This document shows, in pieces, positions 21,094-28,425 of a stretch of DNA of 41,519 nucleotides (the stretch's first letter is position 1; each line of letters begins with the position of its first letter). The DNA comes from Thermus_A sp040290245 (GTDB lineage: Bacteria > Deinococcota > Deinococci > Deinococcales > Thermaceae): contig NZ_PSMQ01000008.1 in NCBI RefSeq assembly GCF_040290245.1, positions 1-41,519 on the forward strand, given 5' to 3'. The notes below the pieces were generated by a model. That model was given only the letters and a program-made list of their open reading frames with translations, had not been told where the DNA came from and searched no databases. Both the position numbers and the translations under genes were made by a program.

Positions 21094-22409
21094 TGCGGCG
21101 GCTTCTTTGGATTCTCCTAAGCCTGGGCCTAGTTTATGGCCTCCTCCGCTGGGCCCAGGCCAACCTCTTCGACCCGGGTTCCTACAAGCGTCAGGTGGCC
21201 TTTGGCAGCGTATTCATCCCCTACGGCTGGCTTCACGCCCTTTTGGGGTTTTTGGGCCTGGCGGGCCTGGTCTTGGTCCTGAGCCTGGCGTACACCGGCT
21301 GGCTCTTCCGGCGTCACGGCCGGAGGAAGAGCCCCTGGCCGGTCTTTCTGGAGGGGCTCACCCATCTTCTCCTCTGGAGCGTTCTCCTCCTCACCTACTA
21401 CCCTGTGGCCCAGGTGGTGGCGGCGAGCTTCGACCCCACGAACAACCTCTTCAGCTTCCGCAGGCCTGAGACGGGTTTTTTCCTTTTAGACGCCAAGGTC
21501 CTCCCCTATATCCCCCAGCCTAGCCTGGAAAATTACCAGCAACTTTTGGAGGGGGTCGTCCTCTACCCCTACCAGATGATGCTTCTCCTTCTTTCTACCC
21601 TAAGCCTTCTTCTGGTGGGGGGCATCGGCCTGCTGAGGCGGCTGGGGTGGGAAAGCGAGCGGCTTAACCTCTGGCAAGGCCGCTTCCTCCTGGGGTTCGC
21701 CCTTTCGCTGGGGGTCCTGCTCCTTCTCCTCTCCCCCAGGCAGTTCACCGGCCAGGGCACGGAGACGAAGTTCCTCCTCTGGGTCCGCAACACCTTTTTG
21801 ATCTCCGGACTCACCGGCCTCCTCGCCGTCCTCCTCACCGCCACCGCGGGCTACGCCTTCGCCCGGTTCACCTTCCCCGGCCGCTACCCCATGCTCCTCT
21901 TCTTCATCTTCGTCCAGATGTTCCCGGGGTTTTTGGCCCTGGTGGCCATCTACTACCTGATGAGCCACCTGGACCTCCTCAACACCTTCACCGGCCTGGT
22001 CTTGGCCTACTCGGGCGGGATCATCAGCTTCGGCACCTGGGTGTACAAGGGGTACCTGGAGTCCATCTCTAAGAGCCTCGAGGAGGCGGCCATGGTCGAC
22101 GGGGCCACCAAGTGGCAGGTCTTCACCCGGATCCTCCTCCCCCTGTCCACGCCCATGTTCGTCTTCATCTTCCTCCTCCAGTTCGTGGGCACCTACTCGG
22201 AGTTCGTCATGGCCAACCTCTTCCTCACCGGGGTGGAGAGCTGGACAGTGGGGGTGGGGCTAAGGAGCTTCACCACCGGCCAGTTCCAGACCAAGTGGGG
22301 GATCTTCGCCGCGGCCAGCGTCCTGGGCTCCTTACCCATCCTCGTCCTCTTCTATAGCTTCCAGCAGTACTTCGTCTCGGGGTACACCGCGGGGGCGGTC
22401 AAGGAATGA
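21093..22409 (+). CDS. malG: Maltose/trehalose ABC transporter permease MalG
   Basis: 438 aa, much longer than E. coli MalG (about 296 aa): the first about 190 residues carry extra membrane segments and a soluble stretch (AASFDPTNNLFSFRRPETGF ... LPYIPQPSLENYQQLLEGV) before the conserved core. The EAA loop is SLEEAAMVDGATKWQVFTRI followed by LLPLSTP. The C-terminus SFQQYFVSGYTAGAVKE is the typical MalG end. ATG 21093 shares one base with the malF stop (TGATG); GTG 21090 is an alternative. The GH13 gene follows with an ATGA overlap, so uptake and breakdown are co-expressed. Confidence 0.93.
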   Translation: MRRLLWILLSLGLVYGLLRWAQANLFDPGSYKRQVAFGSVFIPYGWLHALLGFLGLAGLVLVLSLAYTGWLFRRHGRRKSPWPVFLEGLTHLLLWSVLLLTYYPVAQVVAASFDPTNNLFSFRRPETGFFLLDAKVLPYIPQPSLENYQQLLEGVVLYPYQMMLLLLSTLSLLLVGGIGLLRRLGWESERLNLWQGRFLLGFALSLGVLLLLLSPRQFTGQGTETKFLLWVRNTFLISGLTGLLAVLLTATAGYAFARFTFPGRYPMLLFFIFVQMFPGFLALVAIYYLMSHLDLLNTFTGLVLAYSGGIISFGTWVYKGYLESISKSLEEAAMVDGATKWQVFTRILLPLSTPMFVFIFLLQFVGTYSEFVMANLFLTGVESWTVGVGLRSFTTGQFQTKWGIFAAASVLGSLPILVLFYSFQQYFVSGYTAGAVKE

Positions 22410-24172
22410 ACTACCACGACTTCGAGGAGGCCTGCCTGGACCCCCTCTACCCCAGCCTGGGGGAGAGGGTGCGGCTCCGGGTCTACACGGGGGCCAAGGA
22501 GGGGGTTCTGGTCTACGAGGAAGGCGGGGAGCTCAGGCGGAAGCCCCTTTCCCCCTTTCCCGGGGGCCTCGAGGCCACCCTACCTCTTCCGGAAAGCCCT
22601 TTCCGCTACGTCTTCTTCCTCAAGGGCGCTTCCCCCACAGGGGAACACGGGGAGGAGGCCTGGGTCTACCTGGGAAGCCACGGGCTGGAACGAACCCTTC
22701 CCCGGTATGACCGCTTCTTCCACCTCCTGGCCCACCCCCTGCCCCCCACCTGGGCCCTGGGGGCGGTCTTCTACCAGATCTTCCCCGACCGGTTCCGGAA
22801 GGGGAAAACCCCTCCCCCAAGGACGGGGGCCTGGCTTTACGAGGGAAGGCCTATCGTGCAAAAGGCCTGGGACGAACCCCCAGACCCCAAAACGGGAAGC
22901 CGGGAGTTCTACGGGGGGGACCTTTACGGAATCCTGGAGGCCCTCCCCCACCTGAAGGACCTGGGGGTGGAGGCGGTCTACCTCACCCCCATCTTCCAAA
23001 GCCCCTCCGCCCACCGGTACGACACCCAAAACTACCTCGCCGTGGACCCCCACCTGGGGGGGATGGAGGCCTTTCTGGCCCTTAGGGAGGGGCTTAGAGA
23101 AGCGGGGATCCGCCTGGTGCTGGACGGGGTCTTCAACCACACGGGCAACCTCCACCCGGACTTCCAGGAGGCCCTCCTAGACCCGGAAAGCCCTAAGCGG
23201 GGCATGTTCACCTTCTACCCGGACGGAGGCTACGCCAGCTTCTTTGGGGTCAGGACCCTGCCCAAGGTGGACTACGCCTCCCCCCTGGCCAAGGAGCGGA
23301 TCATCCTGGGGGAAAACGCTCCGGTGCGCTACTGGATGCGCCACGCGGACGGCTGGCGCTTGGACGTGGCCCACCAGATCGGGGAGGGGGGGACGAACCG
23401 GAACAACGAGGGCCTCCTCCGCCTCATCGCCCACACCGCCAAGGCGGAAAACCCCGAGGCCTTCGTCTTCGGCGAGCTGTCCTTTGACACCGTTCCCACC
23501 CTGAGGGCCCACACCCTGGATGGGAGCATGCACTACGCGGGCTTTGCCCACCCCGTGATGGAATGGCTCTCGGGCAGGAACATCCACGGGGAGGAGGTGC
23601 GGGTGGGCGCAGAGGAGGCCTGGCAGACCCTGTTTGACCACTACGCCGCCCTTCCCCTAAACCTCCGGCACAGCATGTACACCCTGATCGGCTCCCACGA
23701 CATCCCCCGGCCCCTCTGGCGGCTTAAGGGGGAGGTCAGGCGCCTCGAGGTGGCCTTCGGCCTCCTCTTCGCTTTTCCGGGAAGTCCGGGGATCTACTAC
23801 GGGGACGAGATCGGCCTCTCCCAGGCCAACCCCTACGAGGACTGGCGGGGGGACCCCTACTGCCGGGGGACCTTTCCCTGGGAGAAGGCCCGCTGGAACC
23901 TGGGCCTTTTGGCCTGGGTGAGGCGGCTTTCCGCCTTGAAAAGGTCCGAGCCCGCCCTCCGGCAAGGGGGGCTCCTCCCCCTCAAGGCCCCCGAGGGCGT
24001 CCTCGCCTTCCGAAGAAGGTACGGCCACGAGGAGGTCTGGGTCTACGCCAGCCCCAGCCCCTATGTCCTAAACCTGCCCCCAGGGGTGGACCTCCTCTCG
24101 GGCCAGCCGGTCCAAGGGCGCCTCGAGGCCGAGGGCCTCCTCCTCTTCAAGCCGGAAAAGAAGCTATACTAA
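22406..24172 (+). CDS. GH13 alpha-glycosidase (neopullulanase/cyclomaltodextrinase type)
   Basis: 588 aa, cytoplasmic (no signal peptide). An N-terminal beta domain of about 110 residues of the kind found in the neopullulanase subfamily precedes the barrel: WALGAVFYQIFPDRFRKG. Catalytic regions: I, LVLDGVFNHTG; II, ADGWRLDVAHQIG with the nucleophile Asp; III, FVFGELSFD with the acid/base Glu; IV, LIGSHDIPR. Also YGGDLYGILEALPHLKDLGV and YYGDEIGLSQANPYEDWRGD. Likely hydrolyses imported malto-oligosaccharides or related alpha-glucosides delivered by MalEFG. Pullulan, cyclodextrin and trehalose preference cannot be told apart by eye. ATG overlaps the malG stop (ATGA). Confidence 0.9.
   Translation: MNYHDFEEACLDPLYPSLGERVRLRVYTGAKEGVLVYEEGGELRRKPLSPFPGGLEATLPLPESPFRYVFFLKGASPTGEHGEEAWVYLGSHGLERTLPRYDRFFHLLAHPLPPTWALGAVFYQIFPDRFRKGKTPPPRTGAWLYEGRPIVQKAWDEPPDPKTGSREFYGGDLYGILEALPHLKDLGVEAVYLTPIFQSPSAHRYDTQNYLAVDPHLGGMEAFLALREGLREAGIRLVLDGVFNHTGNLHPDFQEALLDPESPKRGMFTFYPDGGYASFFGVRTLPKVDYASPLAKERIILGENAPVRYWMRHADGWRLDVAHQIGEGGTNRNNEGLLRLIAHTAKAENPEAFVFGELSFDTVPTLRAHTLDGSMHYAGFAHPVMEWLSGRNIHGEEVRVGAEEAWQTLFDHYAALPLNLRHSMYTLIGSHDIPRPLWRLKGEVRRLEVAFGLLFAFPGSPGIYYGDEIGLSQANPYEDWRGDPYCRGTFPWEKARWNLGLLAWVRRLSALKRSEPALRQGGLLPLKAPEGVLAFRRRYGHEEVWVYASPSPYVLNLPPGVDLLSGQPVQGRLEAEGLLLFKPEKKLY
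24165..24170 (+). promoter_or_regulatory. -10-like box of mutS2 overlapping the end of the glycosidase gene
   Basis: TATACT is made from the last codons of the GH13 gene (CTA-TAC) and the first base of its TAA. It ends eight bases before the mutS2 GTG at 24179, with no Shine-Dalgarno sequence in the gap. The -35 region is not recognisable. Confidence 0.55.
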
Positions 24173-24178
24173 GCCTTT

Positions 24179-26422
24179 GTGCGGGACACTCTGGAGGCCC
24201 TTGAGTTTTCGGAGATCCTGAAGCGTCTGGCCGAAAAGGCCCAGACTCCCCCGGGCCGGGCTTTGGCCATGGGGCTAAGGCCCCTCCCGGAAACCGAGGC
24301 CCTTTTCCGCCACCAGCTCACCGAGGAGGCTCTGGCCTACCCCTTGGACCTCTCGGGGGTGGGGGACCTGCCCGCCCTCTACGAAAAGGCCAAGAAGGGG
24401 GAGCGGCTTTCCGGGGCGGAGCTCCTTTCCGCCCACCGGGCCCTAAGCCGGGCCGTGGCCTTAAAGGCGGAGCTTCTGCCCCTAAGGAACGCCCTTAGCC
24501 AGGTGGCGGAAAGGATCGGGGGGCATCTGGCCTTCCTAAAGCGCGTCCCCGAGGCCCTGGACGTGGACGGCTCGGTCAAGGACGAGGCGAGCCCCAGGCT
24601 GAAGGAGATCCGAGGCCGGCTTCGGCCCTTGCGGCAGGAGATCCTGAACCGGCTTTACGAGATCATGGATCGGCACCGGGAGGCGGTCCAGGAGCGGTTC
24701 ATCACCCTAAGGCGGGAGCGGTACGTCATCCCGGTGAAGGCGGGCCAGCAGCACCAGATCCCGGGCCTTTTGCTGGACGAGTCCGAGTCGGGGGCCACCT
24801 TGTACCTCGAGCCCAGCCGGGTGGTCCACCTGAACAACCGCCTCGTCCAGCTCCGCCTGGAAGAGGAACGGGAGGTGGCGCGGATCCTCCTGGCCCTAAG
24901 CAGGCTTCTGGCCGAGGACAAGGAGGTGGAGGCCACAGCCCAGGCCCTGGCCCTTTTGGACCTGGCCCAGGCCCAGGCCGGTCTGAGCCGGGAGCTCGGC
25001 CTGACCAGGCCCCGCTTCGCCCCCATCCTGAGCCTGAAGGACGCCTTCCACCCCCTGATCGAGAACCCGGTCAGAAACAGCCTGCGCTTGGACGGCTCCA
25101 CCCGCCTCCTCCTCATCACCGGGCCCAACATGGGGGGCAAGACCGCCTTCTTGAAGACGGTGGGTCTGGCGATCCTCATGGCCCAGTCGGGGCTTTTCGT
25201 GGCCGCGAGGGAGGCCTGGCTTCCCTATGTGGACCGGGTCTATGCGGACATCGGGGACGAGCAGTCCATCCAGGAGTCCCTTTCCACCTTTTCAAGCCAC
25301 CTCCTCCGCCTCAAGGCCATGCTCCAAGAGGCCACAAAAGAAAGCCTTCTCCTGATCGACGAGCTGGGGAGCGGCACCGACCCCGAGGAGGGGGCGGCCC
25401 TGGCCCAGGCGGTTTTGGAGGCGCTTCTGAAAAAGGGGTGCTACGGCCTGGTCACCACCCACCTCTCCCCCCTCAAGGCCTTCGCCCAGAGGACCCTGGG
25501 GGTGAGAAACGCCTCCTTCCGGTTTGACCTCGAGCACCTCCGCCCCACCTATGAGCTCGTCCTGGGGGTTCCGGGGCGGAGCTACGCCCTGGCCATCGCC
25601 CGGAGGCTGGAGCTTGGGGAGGAGATCCTGGCCCGGGCGGAGGCTCTTCTGCCCCAGGGGGGGAGGCTGGAGAGCCTTCTGGAGGAGCTGGAAAGGGAAA
25701 AGCTCGCCCTCATGGAGGAGAAACGGCGCCTGGAGGCCCTTCTAGAGGAGGCCGAACGGAAGAGGGCGGAGCTCGAGGAGGAAAAGGCCCGGTGGGAGGC
25801 TACCCGCCAAGACCGGCTCGCCGCCTTGGAGGAAGAGGTGGCCAGGGCCCTTCGCAAGACAGAGGCCGAGCTCAAAGCCCTGAAGGAGAAGGCCAAATCC
25901 GGGGCCAAGCGGGACGCCTTAAGGGAGCTCATGGAGCTTCGGGCCCGGTACCAAAAGCCTAGGCCCGCCCCGCCGCCCCTCGCCCCGGGGAGTTGGGTGG
26001 AGGTCCCCTACGGGGGAAAGGGGCGGGTGGTGGAGCTTAGGGGCGAGGAGGCCCTGGTCCAGGTGGGGGCGGTCAAGCTGGCCCTCCGGGCCCGGGAGCT
26101 GAGGCCCATCCCCGCTGCTTCGCGGAGCGAACACCCAGAGGAGCCTGTCCCGAAAACCCCCGCCGCCCTGCGCCCCAAGATCGAGGCCAAGGAGGTGGAC
26201 CTCAGGGGGCTCACGGTGGAGGAGGCTCTTTTGGAGGTGGAGGAGGCCCTCCAGGAAGCCTTGGCTTTGGGCCTCCCCTCCTTGAGGCTCCTTCACGGCA
26301 AGGGCACCGGGGCCCTGCGCCAGGCCATCCGGGAGGCCCTGAAGCGGAACAAGCGGGTCCGGACCTTCCACGACGCCCCGCCCCACGAGGGGGGGCATGG
26401 GGTCACCGTGGTGGAGCTTTAG
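24179..26422 (+). CDS. mutS2: MutS2 endonuclease/recombination suppressor
   Basis: 747 aa, family length. Order: an N-terminal core/clamp region (about 1-290), the ABC-type ATPase with Walker A ITGPNMGGKTAFLKT and Walker B LLLIDELGSGTDPEEGAA, VTTHLSPLKAFAQ (His switch), a long Lys/Glu coiled coil (about 500-610), a KOW-like strand region (PGSWVEVPYGGKGRVVELRG), and the C-terminal Smr nuclease domain (VDLRGLTVEEALLEVEEALQ, LRLLHGKGTGALRQAIREAL). The mismatch-reading MutS domain I is absent, as usual. MutS2 cuts branched DNA, limits recombination and acts on collided ribosomes in some bacteria. One 24-bp repeat copy (residues 646-653, AASRSEHP) lies in the linker before Smr. Confidence 0.96.
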   Translation: MRDTLEALEFSEILKRLAEKAQTPPGRALAMGLRPLPETEALFRHQLTEEALAYPLDLSGVGDLPALYEKAKKGERLSGAELLSAHRALSRAVALKAELLPLRNALSQVAERIGGHLAFLKRVPEALDVDGSVKDEASPRLKEIRGRLRPLRQEILNRLYEIMDRHREAVQERFITLRRERYVIPVKAGQQHQIPGLLLDESESGATLYLEPSRVVHLNNRLVQLRLEEEREVARILLALSRLLAEDKEVEATAQALALLDLAQAQAGLSRELGLTRPRFAPILSLKDAFHPLIENPVRNSLRLDGSTRLLLITGPNMGGKTAFLKTVGLAILMAQSGLFVAAREAWLPYVDRVYADIGDEQSIQESLSTFSSHLLRLKAMLQEATKESLLLIDELGSGTDPEEGAALAQAVLEALLKKGCYGLVTTHLSPLKAFAQRTLGVRNASFRFDLEHLRPTYELVLGVPGRSYALAIARRLELGEEILARAEALLPQGGRLESLLEELEREKLALMEEKRRLEALLEEAERKRAELEEEKARWEATRQDRLAALEEEVARALRKTEAELKALKEKAKSGAKRDALRELMELRARYQKPRPAPPPLAPGSWVEVPYGGKGRVVELRGEEALVQVGAVKLALRARELRPIPAASRSEHPEEPVPKTPAALRPKIEAKEVDLRGLTVEEALLEVEEALQEALALGLPSLRLLHGKGTGALRQAIREALKRNKRVRTFHDAPPHEGGHGVTVVEL
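26114..26137 (+). repeat. Single 24-bp palindromic repeat copy in the mutS2 linker
   Basis: Contains the core TTCGCGGAGCGAA and matches the first topA unit except at one base near its end. Read in frame as AASRSEHP, between the KOW-like region and the Smr domain. Confidence 0.93.
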
Positions 26423-26446
26423 GACATCCTTCCCCTCCAGCTGGCC

Positions 26447-26452
26447 TAAAAT
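26447..26452 (+). promoter_or_regulatory. -10-like box of the hypothetical gene at 26459
   Basis: TAAAAT six bases before the ATG, in the 36-bp gap after mutS2, with no ribosome site between. No clear -35. Confidence 0.5.
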
Positions 26453-26458
26453 GGGCCT

Positions 26459-26926
26459 ATGGATGCGGAAGTGGCCTTAAGGCGGGTGCGGCACGCCCGG
26501 TTTTTGCGCCTGGCCACCCTCCACGCGGGGCCTTTGGGCCTGGCGCTTTTGGGCCGGCCGGAGCTTGCCCCCTTATACGCGGAGGCTTACGCCTTCTGCC
26601 CTGGGGCGGCGGGCCTGGCCTGTGAGGGCGTGGGCGGGGTTCCCCGGGCTTGTCTGGTGCACCGACTAGAGCACTTGGCCAGAAGCGCCCTCCGCGGGGG
26701 AAAGAGGAGGCGGGCGCAGGAAAGGGCCTACGTGGAGGGCCTTCTCACCTGCCTGAGCGTTTTAAAGGGAAGCTTCCCCGAGGCCTTGCGACCCGCCTTG
26801 GAACTCACGGAAAAGGCCCTCCGGGAGGACCTGGCCTACCTGGACGGGCGCCTACCCCAAGAGGTGGTGCATCCTCCCCAGAAGGAGGATAAACCCCACC
26901 GTGGCCGCGGAAAGGATGATGAGTAA
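26459..26926 (+). CDS. Hypothetical protein, unrecognised
   Basis: 155 aa, not recognised. Helical, alanine/leucine/arginine rich, with three cysteines (AFCPGAAGLACEGVG, PRACLVHRLEHL) in the first 70 residues that could bind a metal or form disulfides. No signal peptide. The C-terminus (PPQKEDKPHRGRGKDDE) is polar and lies in the 75-bp region that overlaps the convergent membrane-protein gene. TAAAAT (26447-26452) ends six bases before the ATG, so the start is supported by the leaderless pattern. Composition is like the neighbours. Confidence 0.6.
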   Translation: MDAEVALRRVRHARFLRLATLHAGPLGLALLGRPELAPLYAEAYAFCPGAAGLACEGVGGVPRACLVHRLEHLARSALRGGKRRRAQERAYVEGLLTCLSVLKGSFPEALRPALELTEKALREDLAYLDGRLPQEVVHPPQKEDKPHRGRGKDDE

Positions 26927-27055
26927 AAGCATAAAGGCGATGAAGCGGAGGTCGAAGGTCTCCCCCTCCGTGGTCACGGTGCGGGGGTTGAGGATGAGGT
27001 AGAAAAGAAGGGTCACCAAAGCCGCACCCAAGGCAAAAAGGGCAATATAGACCAC
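26852..27055 (-). CDS. Small two-helix membrane protein
   Basis: 67 aa from GTG 27055 (GGGAGG five bases upstream). Two hydrophobic helices: VYIALFALGAALVTLLFYLI and FIAFMLLLIILSAATVGFIL, joined by a short polar loop NPRTVTTEGETFDLR. No family recognised. It follows the hypothetical gene at 27067 by 11 bp on the same strand and is probably co-transcribed with it. Its 3' end overlaps the convergent 26459 gene by 75 bp, which is unusual; both reading frames are GC-skewed like real genes, so I keep both. A longer N-terminal form (from 27148) would overlap the upstream gene and lacks a ribosome site. Confidence 0.6.
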   Translation of the reverse strand: MVYIALFALGAALVTLLFYLILNPRTVTTEGETFDLRFIAFMLLLIILSAATVGFILLLGRMHHLLG

Positions 27056-27066
27056 GCGCACCTCCC

Positions 27067-27681
27067 TTAGCCCAGGCCGAGGACGGCCTTCAGGCTTAAG
27101 GGCAAGTCTACCACGCCTAGGCCGTAGGTGGGAACCCCCTGCGCCCACCCCACCCCGCCCAGGTAGGGCCCCTCCTTTTGAGGGAAGTCCAGGGGCAAAG
27201 GCCAGGCCTCCCAGGGGGGGTAAAGCCTTCTTTCCCGGTAGAGGAGGCCCGTGGGGGCCTGGACGCGGAAGTCCAGGGGCGAGGCCTCGTCCATCAGGCC
27301 GGTCCAGCCCTTCTCCGTCTCCTTCCCCCCCGGGAAAAAGACGCCCAGCCCCTCCCCCTCCTGGAGGAGGTAGAGCCGGTCCGGCCGGTGGCGGGAAAGC
27401 GCATGGGCCAAGGGGGCCCCTGCGGGGCCGGAAAGCCTTGGGCCCTCCAAGGTGGTGCTTTTCGGGGAGACGTCCAGGCCTAAAATCACCCGCCCCCGAA
27501 AAAAGAGGCCGTTCAGGGCCTTCAAGGCGGGGATAGCCTCCTCGTAGGGAACCCAGAGGAGGTGGGTCCTTCCCCCCATCCCCCCTTCAAAATAGGCCAG
27601 GAGGGTTCCGAACTCGTCCACATAGGCCCGGACATACCCTGAGAGGGCCTCGAGATCGGCCAGAAGCACCCCTGCCTGCAT
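27067..27681 (-). CDS. Hypothetical protein, unrecognised
   Basis: 204 aa, not recognised. It begins MQAGVLLADLEALSGYVRAY and alternates short strands and helices: GTLLAYFEGGMGGRTHLLWV, ALKALNGLFFRGRVILGLDV and DRLYLLQEGEGLGVFFPGGK. No signal peptide or membrane segment. ATG 27681 is chosen because TATAGT (27694-27689) ends seven bases upstream; an in-frame start at 27732 would lie beyond the divergent gene's start. It is divergent from the metallophosphoesterase gene with only 21 bp between starts, and is followed by the small membrane protein. The conserved pairing might point to a shared function, but I cannot name one. Confidence 0.65.
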   Translation of the reverse strand: MQAGVLLADLEALSGYVRAYVDEFGTLLAYFEGGMGGRTHLLWVPYEEAIPALKALNGLFFRGRVILGLDVSPKSTTLEGPRLSGPAGAPLAHALSRHRPDRLYLLQEGEGLGVFFPGGKETEKGWTGLMDEASPLDFRVQAPTGLLYRERRLYPPWEAWPLPLDFPQKEGPYLGGVGWAQGVPTYGLGVVDLPLSLKAVLGLG

Positions 27682-27688
27682 GGAAGCC

Positions 27689-27696
27689 ACTATACT
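27689..27696. promoter_or_regulatory. Overlapping divergent -10 boxes, two leaderless genes
   Basis: Plus strand: TATACT (27691-27696), six bases, then GTG 27703. Minus strand: TATAGT (27694-27689), seven bases, then ATG 27681. The hexamers share four base pairs (27691-27694), so the promoters are mutually exclusive. Neither gene has room for a leader or ribosome site. Confidence 0.6.
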
Positions 27697-27702
27697 ATGG
27701 GC

Positions 27703-28425
27703 GTGCGCCACCTGGTCCTCGCGGACATCCACGGGAACCGCTTCGCCCTGGAAAGGGCTCTGGAGGTGGCCCCGGCCTTCGACCGGGTCCTCTTCCTGGG
27801 GGATGCGGTGGGGTACTACCCGGATGGGGACCGGGTCTTGGACCTATTGATGGAGCTCGAGGCCGTTCCGGTCCTGGGCAACCACGACGCCTGGCTTTTG
27901 GCCCTGGAGGCTTTAGAGGTGGAGGGGCCGGTGCTGGAGATCCTGGCCTGGCAGAAGGCCCGCCTCAAGCCCAGACACCTGGACTACCTCCAAAGCTGGC
28001 CCTGGACGCAGGAGGTGGGGGGGGCGCTTCTGGTCCACGGAAGCCCCCAGGACCCCTTCCTCTACCTCGAGGGCACGGAGGAGGCGCGGGAGGCCTTTTC
28101 GGCCACGGACCACCCCCTGGTCTTCCACGGCCACACCCATAAGACGGGGGCGTTTTTACTCCTCGAGGGCCCCCGGCCCTGGATCCGCCACCAGCGCTTT
28201 CCCCAGGGGGGAAGCCTGGTTCTTCCCCCCGGGGTGCGGGCTTTGGTCAACCCGGGGAGCGTGGGCCAGCCCCGGGACGGGGTCCCGGGGGCGGCCTTCG
28301 CCCTTTGGGAGGAGGACGGGGTGGAGTTCTTCCGGGTGGAGGTGGACCTCTCCCCCTTGGAGGCGCGGCTGAAGGAGGTGGGGTTTCCCCTGTGGCTTCT
28401 AAAGAGGCTGAGACACGGGCAGTAG
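27703..28425 (+). CDS. YfcE/calcineurin-type metallophosphoesterase
   Basis: 240 aa. The five blocks of the two-metal phosphoesterase fold are all present: LVLADIHGNRFAL (D-x-H), LFLGDAVGYYPDG (GD), PVLGNHDAWLL (GNHD), LLVHGSPQDPF (H) and LVFHGHTHKTGAF (GHxH). Then RALVNPGSVGQPRDGVPGAA, the usual end of the domain. Likely hydrolyses phosphodiester or phosphomonoester bonds; the natural substrate is unknown. Start: GTG 27703 fits the TATACT box six bases upstream; an ATG at 27697 directly abuts the box and is less likely. Overlaps the start of holB by about 34 nt. Confidence 0.9.
   Translation: MRHLVLADIHGNRFALERALEVAPAFDRVLFLGDAVGYYPDGDRVLDLLMELEAVPVLGNHDAWLLALEALEVEGPVLEILAWQKARLKPRHLDYLQSWPWTQEVGGALLVHGSPQDPFLYLEGTEEAREAFSATDHPLVFHGHTHKTGAFLLLEGPRPWIRHQRFPQGGSLVLPPGVRALVNPGSVGQPRDGVPGAAFALWEEDGVEFFRVEVDLSPLEARLKEVGFPLWLLKRLRHGQ

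Noticed and set aside
28305..28391. Longer HolB start at 28305
   Set aside because: The added residues are a Gly/Pro-rich shadow of the metallophosphoesterase gene.
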